Shown here piece after piece: positions 1 through 5,338 of a stretch of DNA of 5,839 bases. The notes beneath the pieces are model-generated. The model was not told where the DNA came from. It did no database searches and worked only from the letters and a program-made list of their open reading frames with translations. A program made the translations under genes and the position numbers. Source of the stretch: an uncultured Gemmatimonadaceae bacterium (GTDB taxonomy: Bacteria > Gemmatimonadota > Gemmatimonadetes > Gemmatimonadales > Gemmatimonadaceae); assembly GCA_955652265.1 (NCBI GenBank), contig CATPBD010000235.1:1-5839 (forward strand), read 5' to 3'. Position 1 is the stretch's first letter; the number at the start of each line of letters is the position of its first letter.

Positions 1-386
1 CCACCAAACGTGCTGCTGTTGCTGAGCGAGCCACTGTAGGGGGTGAGAGTGCCGGTGAAGGTGCTCTGGCTTGGGTAGAACGTTATGACGTTGTTGCTTT
101 GCGTCCACGTGCCCGTTTCGGTTTGCGACTGGGTGTTGCCGTTGATCCGATAACTCGCAAACTCGGTGTAGGTCCCGTCGGTGTTGACCGAGTAGGTGTC
201 GCTGTTGATTGTGATAGCGTTGTTGTTTTGGTCGGTGTAGCTATAGGGAAGCCTGTTTCCGTTCAGGGTCTGGAGAGAGTAGACACCGTCAGCCCTGACG
301 TTGGTACCGGTCAGATCCGAGCAGGCCGTTGCCCCGCCCACGAGTAACGCCGCAGCCATAATAAGAACTTTTGCACGAGCCATCAT
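1..386 (-). CDS. Putative secreted lipoprotein, N-terminal part (C-terminus beyond window edge)
   Basis: I do not recognise this gene. The frame stays open from the left edge to an ATG at 386, giving 128 residues without a stop. The N-terminus (MMARAKVLIMAAALLVGGATAC) is a typical bacterial lipoprotein signal: Arg4 and Lys6, then a hydrophobic stretch at about 7-19, then Ala-Thr-Ala-Cys with the candidate lipidated Cys at 22. Position -3 is Ala rather than the preferred Leu, so the lipobox is imperfect. The mature part is rich in Thr, Asn, Ser, Gln and Tyr, has little charge, and alternates short beta-like segments with GT/NG turns (GTWTQSNNVITF at 92-103), suggesting a small beta-sandwich or barrel on the cell surface or in the periplasm. 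A GAGGA ribosome site (394-398) lies 7 bases before the first ATG; a second ATG follows directly and may be the true start. It is co-directional with the upstream ATPase gene but 315 bases away, so probably a separate unit. Real gene: fairly sure; function unknown. Confidence 0.72.
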   Translation of the reverse strand, partial: MMARAKVLIMAAALLVGGATACSDLTGTNVRADGVYSLQTLNGNRLPYSYTDQNNNAITINSDTYSVNTDGTYTEFASYRINGNTQSQTETGTWTQSNNVITFYPSQSTFTGTLTPYSGSLSNSSTFG

Positions 387-701
387 CGGTTGATCCTCAA
401 TAGGGGTCCTGGCGGGAGCCTTTGAAAGAAAGGAGCCACGACCTCCGCGCCGCCACGAATGGTGTGACAGCTGAGGAGGGCGGATGTTCCTTCCGGGCCA
501 TCAAACCGCTACCGGGCTGGCCCACATTTCGCCTGTCGACAGCCGGCCCGCAACGCTGTAGAACGATCGCTAAGCCTTTGTGGTCACTCAAGTTATGGCT
601 CTGCGAGGCGCACCCGTTGCACGGGGTTGACTTAGCCCCACATGCGTTTAATGGCGGCGTAGTTGCGGTGAGAACGCGCCCCGATCCATACGCCGAGATT
701 A
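387..701. other. Intergenic region with inverted repeats, no supported gene
   Basis: This 315-base gap separates the end of the ATPase gene from the lipoprotein start. Short open frames cross it, but none has a convincing ribosome site or protein-like composition. Visible structure: CGGGCTGGC (513-521) against GCCGGCCCG (542-550); GGGCCA (495-500) against TGGCCC (518-523), which shares bases with the first pair; a perfect 10-base palindrome CTGTCGACAG (533-542); GGGGTT/AGCCCC (623-628/634-639, one G-T pair); and GGCGTA/TACGCC (656-661/689-694). None is followed by a run of T on the minus strand, so I cannot name an intrinsic terminator for the ATPase gene. The lipoprotein promoter must lie here, but no clear -35/-10 pair is visible. 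Confidence 0.6.
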
Positions 702-1793
702 CTACCGTGCCATTCTCCTCCCGGATCCTGCATCGAAGATGTGGATCCCCTCGGGCCGGACACGAATCGAGACTTTCTCGCCGGCGGTGATTCGCGGCTG
801 CACGGGCGCAATGGCGACTGCCCGTTCGCCGTTCGGCAGTGTCACGTAAACAATCTGCTCGTTGCCCATCGGCTCGACGACGCCGACCTCGGCGCGGACG
901 ACTCCGTCGCCGCGCGCGCTGTCATCCGTGATCTCGAGGTGTTGCGGCCTGATGCCAAGGATGACGCGTCCATTCGTTCCGGATTCGCAGGGAACCCGAA
1001 TCGTGAAATCGGCGCCCTGAAAGGTGCACACACCGCCGGTACCGATCCGCGTGAGGACACCCTCGAAGAAATTCATTCCCGGACTTCCGATGAAGCCCGC
1101 GACGAACTTGTTGGCTGGCTCCTCGTAGAGCTTCATCGGGCTGGCGATCTGCTGCAGAACTCCTTCCTTCAAGACGGCGATGCGATCGCCCAACGTAAGA
1201 GCCTCCGATTGATCGTGCGTGACATAGACCATCGTCGCTCCGAGCTTTCGATGCAGACGTGACAGCTCTACGCGCGTTTCGACTCTCAGCTGGGCGTCGA
1301 GATTCGATAGCGGCTCGTCGAAGAGAAAGGCGAGCGGCTCGCGAACGATCGCGCGACCAAGTGCTACGCGCTGCCGCTGACCACCGGAGAGCTGCGCGGG
1401 CTTTCGATCGAGCAGCGCTTCCAGCCCGAGCGATGCCGCGACGGTGCGCACGCGATCTTCGATTATCGCGCGGGGCTGCTTCCTGATGCTGAGCCCGAAA
1501 CCGAGGTTCTCTCTTACCGTCATGTGCGGATACAACGCGTAATTCTGGAATACCATCGCGATGTCGCGCTGCTGCGGCGGAAGGTCGGTGACATCGCGCT
1601 CACCAATCCGAATGACGCCATCGCTTACTCGCTCGAGGCCAGCCATCAATCGGAGCACCGTCGATTTGCCACTGCCCGACGGTCCCACGAGCACGAGCAG
1701 CTCCCCGTCGGCGGCTTCGAGACTAAGGTCTCGCGCGGCGACAAAGCCGTTCGGGTATGTCTTGTCGACGTGCTCCAAAGCTACTCGGGACAT
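702..1793 (-). CDS. CUT1-family carbohydrate ABC transporter ATPase (MalK/UgpC-like)
   Basis: This is the cytoplasmic ATPase that drives sugar import through the two permeases encoded upstream (363 aa, normal for MalK/UgpC/MsmX proteins of about 350-380). All nucleotide-binding elements are intact: A-loop Tyr13, Walker A GPSGSGKST (37-45), Q-loop Gln83 in VFQNYALYPH, signature LSGGQ (135-139), Walker B ending FDEP with Asp159 and catalytic Glu160, D-loop SNLD (163-166) and H-loop His193. From about residue 235 onward lies the extra C-terminal OB-fold/TOBE domain typical of MalK (GIRPQHLEI, about 281-289), which in this family can bind regulators. The ATG at 1793 follows GAGGA (1801-1805) at a 7-base spacing. 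It is the last gene of the importer set, co-directional with the permeases but separated by a 266-base palindromic gap, so its expression may be set apart from theirs. Family certain; substrate not readable from this subunit. Such ATPases can serve several importers. Confidence 0.96.
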   Translation of the reverse strand: MSRVALEHVDKTYPNGFVAARDLSLEAADGELLVLVGPSGSGKSTVLRLMAGLERVSDGVIRIGERDVTDLPPQQRDIAMVFQNYALYPHMTVRENLGFGLSIRKQPRAIIEDRVRTVAASLGLEALLDRKPAQLSGGQRQRVALGRAIVREPLAFLFDEPLSNLDAQLRVETRVELSRLHRKLGATMVYVTHDQSEALTLGDRIAVLKEGVLQQIASPMKLYEEPANKFVAGFIGSPGMNFFEGVLTRIGTGGVCTFQGADFTIRVPCESGTNGRVILGIRPQHLEITDDSARGDGVVRAEVGVVEPMGNEQIVYVTLPNGERAVAIAPVQPRITAGEKVSIRVRPEGIHIFDAGSGRRMAR

Positions 1794-1800
1794 GCTTGGT

Positions 1801-1805
1801 TCCTC
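1801..1805 (-). promoter_or_regulatory. Ribosome binding site of the ATPase gene
   Basis: GAGGA on the minus strand, 7 bases before the ATG at 1793. It shows that the ATPase gene has its own strong translation start rather than being coupled to the permease gene upstream, unlike the three preceding genes. Confidence 0.7.
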
Positions 1806-1816
1806 ATTGATAGACT

Positions 1817-2058
1817 AACTGCAACTGAACAGGCGGGAGTTGTTAGCCTGGCATCTCGGTTAATCGGGATCAAAGCAACAGAACAGGCGGGAGTTGCCCA
1901 TGGCCTAGATGTTAGTTGTTAGTTCACCACGCCCAGACTTATCCCGGTGGCATTTGGAGCAACTGCTTGTGCCACAACGCCTGTATTGAAGTCAGGACGT
2001 AGTGAACTAAGAACTGAAATCTGTGACACTGAAAGCTCCCGCCTGTTCAGTTGTAGTT
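1817..2058. repeat. Repeat-bounded palindromic intergenic element
   Basis: Nearly the whole MalG-MalK gap is one structured block. Its ends are a 23-base inverted repeat, 1817-1839 against 2036-2058, matching at 22 of 23 with an uninterrupted core CAACTGAACAGGCGGGAG (1822-1839 and, inverted, 2036-2053). A second direct copy at 1875-1896 matches 1821-1842 at 21 of 22 positions, offset by 54 bases. That inner copy pairs in register with the right arm, and pairing continues inward: 18 of 22 for 1906-1927 against 2002-2023 and 10 of 13 for 1928-1940 against 1989-2001, without gaps. The tip holds GTGGCA/TGCCAC (1947-1952/1970-1975). The right arm begins within 2-4 bases of the permease stop codon. 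In RNA it would form a long imperfect hairpin. It may be a MITE-like or REP-like element, an mRNA stabiliser or an attenuator; no flanking T run supports a simple terminator. I do not recognise the family. A CT dinucleotide flanks both ends, too short to count as a target duplication. Confidence 0.8.
1821..1896 (+). repeat. Two direct copies of a 22-base repeat, 54 bases apart
   Basis: Positions 1821-1842 and 1875-1896 share GCAAC(T/A)GAACAGGCGGGAGTTG, 21 of 22 identical, with an exact 16-base core GAACAGGCGGGAGTTG. The intervening 32 bases do not resemble the bases after the second copy, so this is repetition of a specific terminal sequence rather than duplication of a 54-base unit. It lies directly upstream of the ATPase ribosome site. 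Confidence 0.8.
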
Positions 2059-2059
2059 C

Positions 2060-2932
2060 TCATCCTTTGACCGCCCCCGCCGTCAGTCCCTGCACTATTC
2101 GGCGTTGGAAAACCAAAACCATCGCCGCCACCGGCGCTGTAGCCACGACGGCGGCAGCCAGAATCTCACCCCAAGGGACCTGGTACTGCCCGCGAAACAG
2201 CGCGATCGCCACCGGCACCGTTTGTCGCTCAGGCCCGAGAGTGAACGAAAGGGCAAATAGAAACTCATTCCAGCAGTAGATGAAGGTCAGGATTCCCGTC
2301 GTCACCAGACTCGGAACCGCGAGCGGGAGCAGGATTTTGGTGAAGCTTTGCCGTCGCGTCGCGCCATCGACGTGCGCTGCTTCCTCGAGATCCCTGGGTA
2401 TCTGTCGAATGGACCCGGTTAGAACCCAGACCGTGAGCGGCATCGCGAAGGTCATGTAGGGCATGATGAGGCCTGGATACGTGTCGATCAGATGCAAAGA
2501 CCGAAGGAGAAGATAGAGCGGACTCACGATCGAGATCTGAGGGAACATCGTCACGGCGAGGATGAACCCCATTATTGCGGCCTTGCCCTTGAACTCGAGC
2601 CGCGCGAGCGCGTACGCGGCGAGCGTTCCTACGCAGAGGCAAAAGATCGTCGTCGTCCCCGCCACGACGAGAGAGTTTCTGATTGGTGTGATGAAATCAC
2701 GGTCGACGAACAGCGCGCGATAGTGATCCGCGATAATCTGCTGGGGCCAGAGCGACGGATCGCGGAAGAGCGCGGCCTCGGGAGTGAGCGACGCGACGAT
2801 CGCCCAGTAGAACGGGAAAAGCGTAAAGAGAAGCAACACGATGAGCGCAGCGGCGAAGAGCCAGGATCCCCACTGGATTCCAGCGGCTTTTTTTCTCTTC
2901 GCGCGAGCTTCTGCGGCTCTCACGCTCGTCAT
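2060..2932 (-). CDS. Carbohydrate ABC transporter permease, MalG-type
   Basis: This is one of two inner-membrane subunits that form the sugar channel (290 aa; MalG-type permeases are usually about 270-300). The cytoplasmic N-terminus is basic (RAKRKK, about 10-15), followed by six likely membrane segments near 24-46, 86-110, 118-143, 153-174, 205-230 and 257-276. The EAA loop that docks on the ATPase is intact: EEAAHVDGA at 183-191 with Gly190, ending ILLP (200-203). WNEFLFALSF (221-230) and the ending QRRIVQGLTAGAVKG are hallmarks of the MalG/COG0395 side of the family. The same frame stays open up to 3220, but that extension runs inside the MalF gene and does not look like protein. The ATG at 2932 fits because it overlaps the MalF stop in an ATGA arrangement, follows GGGGAAGAGG and leaves a normal-length protein. 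The stop codon is immediately followed by the palindromic element. Confidence 0.95.
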   Translation of the reverse strand: MTSVRAAEARAKRKKAAGIQWGSWLFAAALIVLLLFTLFPFYWAIVASLTPEAALFRDPSLWPQQIIADHYRALFVDRDFITPIRNSLVVAGTTTIFCLCVGTLAAYALARLEFKGKAAIMGFILAVTMFPQISIVSPLYLLLRSLHLIDTYPGLIMPYMTFAMPLTVWVLTGSIRQIPRDLEEAAHVDGATRRQSFTKILLPLAVPSLVTTGILTFIYCWNEFLFALSFTLGPERQTVPVAIALFRGQYQVPWGEILAAAVVATAPVAAMVLVFQRRIVQGLTAGAVKG

Positions 2933-3834
2933 GCCTCTTCCCCACCCAGGCGCACGCCGAGCCCGCGCACGTATATCAACGCGAGCCCGAAGGTGATGGC
3001 AAAGATCACGACAGAGAGCGCCGATCCGTATCCGAAACGCAGATTTTGCAGCAGCGCGTTGAACGTGTAGAGCGCAACGGGCTCGGTAGACGTTCCCGGC
3101 CCGCCGCCCGTGAGCACGTAGATGAGATCGAAGACACGGAAACCGTCCAGGGTTCTGAATATCAGAGTGACGAGGATCGCCGGCTTGAGCAGTGGCAGCG
3201 TGATGTGCCGAAGCTGCCACCAGGCGTTGGCTCCATCAACCGCCGCGGCCTCGTAAAGACTCAGATCGATGTTTTGAAGTCCTGCCAGCAGGAGCAGGGC
3301 GACGAACGGAGTCGTCTTCCAGACATCGGCGAGAATCACGGGCACCCACGCGGTCGAAGTCTGGATGAACCAGACCAGCGGCTGCTTTAGAATGTGCGCG
3401 TCAACCAGCAATGCGTTGGCGATTCCGCCCTGGGATTCGAAAATGAACCGCCAGAGAAGGGCCGCTACGACTGTTGGAATCGCCCATGGCACCAGCACCG
3501 CCGCCCGGACAAACCCTCGCCCGCGAAATACGCGATTCATCGCCAGCGCGAGGAAGAGTCCGATCACGAGCTCGAGCGAGATCGAGACAACCGTGAAGAA
3601 CGCCGTGTGGGCAAGCGCCGCCCAGAAGCGTGGATCCTTTGCGATCTCGACGTAGTTGGCAAGTCCGATGAATGGCTGTCCGAGCCACGGCATCCGTAGC
3701 TCGTGAAGATGCAACGATTCCCAGACTGTCCAGCCGAGTGGGAAGATTGCGATCAACGCGATCACCGAGAGTGCGGGGCCAACCAGCGCCCAGCCGAGTC
3801 GGGCTTCGTATCCGAGGCGGGAGATTTTCCTCAT
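2929..3834 (-). CDS. Carbohydrate ABC transporter permease, MalF-type
   Basis: This is the partner membrane subunit of the importer (301 aa; the COG1175 permeases of CUT1 systems are usually about 290-320, lacking the large periplasmic loop of E. coli MalF). A membrane segment near 14-36 is followed by a periplasmic region containing FIGLANYVEIAKDPRFW (55-71), a conserved CUT1 permease signature. Further segments lie near 73-99, 108-132, 165-186, 217-241 and 269-290. The EAA loop is intact, YEAAAVDGA at 194-202 with Gly201, continuing to ITLPLLKP (211-218). LTGGGPG (241-247) is another family mark. The ATG at 3834 overlaps the stop of the binding-protein gene as ATGA, and there is no clear ribosome site in front of it, so translation probably depends on coupling to the upstream gene. 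Its own stop overlaps the MalG-type start in the same way. Confidence 0.95.
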   Translation of the reverse strand: MRKISRLGYEARLGWALVGPALSVIALIAIFPLGWTVWESLHLHELRMPWLGQPFIGLANYVEIAKDPRFWAALAHTAFFTVVSISLELVIGLFLALAMNRVFRGRGFVRAAVLVPWAIPTVVAALLWRFIFESQGGIANALLVDAHILKQPLVWFIQTSTAWVPVILADVWKTTPFVALLLLAGLQNIDLSLYEAAAVDGANAWWQLRHITLPLLKPAILVTLIFRTLDGFRVFDLIYVLTGGGPGTSTEPVALYTFNALLQNLRFGYGSALSVVIFAITFGLALIYVRGLGVRLGGEEA

Positions 3835-5165
3835 TCGGTACGGCTTGGCGTGCTCGTGGCCGCGGGCACGGGCGCGTTGTGCGGGGCCGACATCAGCTTT
3901 CGCATTCCGGTGCGCTCAATCAGCGCATTGATGCGCTCGGCGGCGGAATTGAGCGCGTCCTGCGGCTCGGCCTGGCGCACCAACGCACGGTGCAGCTCGA
4001 TCTGGAGGATTTCCGACAGCTCCGTATAAATCGGAGTTACCGGTCGCGGCGTCGCGCTCTCGATTGCCCGGCGCGCGTCGTCCGGTGGAATAGCGATCGC
4101 GTTGCGCAACCGCGAATCGCGATAGAGAGCAGGACGCGTCGGATATTGCCCAACTGCCTGTGCGCGCTCGAGCATCTGATCCGGGGCGGTGAGATACTCG
4201 ATCAGGCGATAGGCTGCGTCGGGTGATTCGCTGTAGGCGTTGATGGCGAGCTGCGAGCCACCCAGGGCGGCGGTCGAATGCCCGTTCGGCTCACCGGAAG
4301 CCGGCATCGGAGATACCGCGAACTTTCCGGCGACCCGCGATTGGGTCTTGTCACTCATTGCCCCCACTGCGTACGGCCAGTTGCGCATGAATACGGCCGT
4401 GCCGTTTTGGAACGCGTAGCGCGCTTCTTCTTCGTGCCAGGTGAGCACGTCGAGCGGCGCGATGTGCCAGGAGTACAGCTCGTCGCGCATGAACTGAAGG
4501 GCGCGCACTGCTTCCGGCCGATTGACGACGACTCTCCCGCTATCATCGAGAATTTTTCCGCCAAAGGCTCCCAGGTATTCGACAAAGCCGGTGATGAGTC
4601 CTTCGTACCGCGCGCCCTGCCACACGATTCCAAACCGCGGCCCGGCGGCGCGCGCCATCGCCTGCCTCGCGTCGGTGACGAGCTCGCCCAGACTACGAGG
4701 CTCCTTCGGGACGAAATCCGTTCGTCGATACAGTAGTCCGACATCGGCAAACCATGGCAGTGCGTATAACTGCCCCGCCCAGGTGTTGGCAGCAATCGTC
4801 GCCGGGAAGAATTCACTGGATGCAGGCGAAAATCGTGTGAGCGGCAATACCCACCCTGCCGCCGCGAATTCGGGAGTCCAAATGGCGTCGAGCTGCAGGA
4901 TGTCCGGATTGCCAACTCGCGCATTCAGCCACTGCACATAGAGCTGATGCCGCTGCGAAGCATCGTCGGGCGTACGCTGCAGCTCGACCCGAATGTCGGG
5001 ATGCAGCTGCATGAATCTCTTGAGTTGTTTCGCGACGAGCGTCCCCTCCGCACCGAGCGCACTGCCGGAGAATGTGAGAACAGTCTCGTGCGCTTTGTTG
5101 GTCCGCGCGCACCCAACGATAACCGCCGCGCCGAGGAGGGAGAGAAGGGGGCGCCAAACTGTCAA
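3831..5165 (-). CDS. Extracellular sugar-binding lipoprotein of ABC importer (trehalose/maltose-type)
   Basis: This is the receptor that captures sugar outside the inner membrane and delivers it to the permeases (444 aa; family 1 solute-binding proteins are about 400-450). The N-terminus carries a lipoprotein signal: Arg5, a hydrophobic stretch at 7-17, then Ile-Val-Gly-Cys with the lipidated Cys at 19. The mature part shows DILQLDAIWTPEFAAAGW (88-105), ALPWFADVGLLYRR (135-148), AVFMRNWPYA (257-266), ALGGSQLAIN (300-309) and RPVTPIY (374-380). This combination resembles the LpqY/ThuE-like trehalose and maltose binders, so an alpha-linked disaccharide is my inferred substrate; other oligosaccharides are possible. 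The start is TTG at 5165: no ATG or GTG lies between it and the upstream in-frame stop near 5199-5201 or before the signal peptide, and only a weak GGGA precedes it. The last 20 or so residues are Pro/Ala/Ser/Thr-rich and may be a loose tail. First gene of the operon; its stop overlaps the MalF start. Confidence 0.93.
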   Translation of the reverse strand: MTVWRPLLSLLGAAVIVGCARTNKAHETVLTFSGSALGAEGTLVAKQLKRFMQLHPDIRVELQRTPDDASQRHQLYVQWLNARVGNPDILQLDAIWTPEFAAAGWVLPLTRFSPASSEFFPATIAANTWAGQLYALPWFADVGLLYRRTDFVPKEPRSLGELVTDARQAMARAAGPRFGIVWQGARYEGLITGFVEYLGAFGGKILDDSGRVVVNRPEAVRALQFMRDELYSWHIAPLDVLTWHEEEARYAFQNGTAVFMRNWPYAVGAMSDKTQSRVAGKFAVSPMPASGEPNGHSTAALGGSQLAINAYSESPDAAYRLIEYLTAPDQMLERAQAVGQYPTRPALYRDSRLRNAIAIPPDDARRAIESATPRPVTPIYTELSEILQIELHRALVRQAEPQDALNSAAERINALIERTGMRKLMSAPHNAPVPAATSTPSRTE

Positions 5166-5240
5166 AACGAGATTCCCGACTGACCGGCGCAGAGACCTTT
5201 AACTACAGCGGCCACAGACCTCCATAAATAAGGCGCGGGG

Positions 5241-5269
5241 TTTCCGACTCCCTTGCGCGCGGGTATAAT
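5241..5269 (+). promoter_or_regulatory. Candidate sigma-70-type promoter of the symporter gene
   Basis: A perfect -10 hexamer TATAAT (5264-5269) stands out in a GC-rich region. At the ideal 17-base spacing the -35 position reads TTTCCG (5241-5246), only 3 of 6 against TTGACA, and there is no extended TG motif. Transcription would begin near 5276, leaving a leader of about 60 bases before the ATG at 5339. The poor -35 box would fit a promoter needing an activator, but that is inference. Confidence 0.45.
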
Positions 5270-5324
5270 CTGGCCTGCGCGGCTACGCTATCGCGAGATC
5301 CTGCGCCCCTCCCGCCCTCTTCGC

Positions 5325-5328
5325 GGAG
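5325..5328 (+). promoter_or_regulatory. Ribosome binding site of the symporter gene
   Basis: GGAG 10 bases before the ATG at 5339; slightly long spacing but the only purine-rich site in front of this start, and it supports choosing this ATG over the internal one at codon 12. Confidence 0.45.
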
Positions 5329-5338
5329 TCACGGTTCG

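Larger units (their letters stand above)
5166..5338. promoter_or_regulatory. Divergent intergenic control region
   Basis: These 173 bases separate two divergently transcribed sugar-transport genes and must hold both promoters. On the plus strand there is a perfect TATAAT at 5264-5269. Facing the binding-protein gene, two direct copies of AGGTCT(G/C)TG (8 of 9 identical; minus strand 5221-5213 and 5198-5190) lie 23 bases apart, about two helical turns, and 25-56 bases before the TTG start. They could be regulator or promoter contacts, but this is inference. An AT-rich island at 5223-5230 is the only other candidate for a minus-strand -10 element. A tiny minus-strand frame at 5225-5199 (MEVCGRCS) is probably chance. 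Confidence 0.5.

Noticed and set aside
397..591. Minus-strand 64-codon frame before the lipoprotein gene
   Set aside because: No ribosome site, no domain-like composition, and it would fill the region where the lipoprotein promoter should be.
627..652. Plus-strand TTGACT ... TTTAAT promoter
   Set aside because: Spacing is only 14 bases and no plus-strand gene lies downstream.
580..660. Possible integron attC site (GTTATGGC and GTTTAATGGC)
   Set aside because: The two strings are in direct rather than inverted arrangement and do not satisfy the RYYYAAC/GTTRRRY core consensus.
422..790. Plus-strand open frame across the left intergenic region
   Set aside because: It overlaps the end of the ATPase gene, has no convincing ribosome site and no recognisable motifs.
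741..1262. Plus-strand open frame of 173 codons
   Set aside because: It is antisense to the intact ATPase gene and its composition is the Arg/Asp-rich pattern of a complementary frame.
1827..2048. CRISPR array based on the repeated GAACAGGCGGGAG
   Set aside because: Only three copies, one inverted, with unequal spacing and internal pairing; this is a palindromic element, not an array.
2933..3220. N-terminal extension of the MalG-type permease frame by 96 codons
   Set aside because: The extension lies wholly inside the MalF coding sequence, has an Arg/Ala/His-rich out-of-frame composition, and the ATGA overlap with a ribosome site at 2932 gives a normal-length protein.
3672..4226. Plus-strand 184-codon frame
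   Set aside because: Arg/Gly-rich shadow opposite the MalF and binding-protein genes, both of which are clearly real.
5160..5165. TTGACA at the start of the binding-protein gene as a -35 box
   Set aside because: No -10-like sequence 16-18 bases downstream; the TTG serves as the start codon of an intact lipoprotein.
5254..5281. TGCGCG direct repeats flanking the TATAAT as operators
   Set aside because: The six-base GC-only motif is common in this GC-rich region and has no further symmetry.
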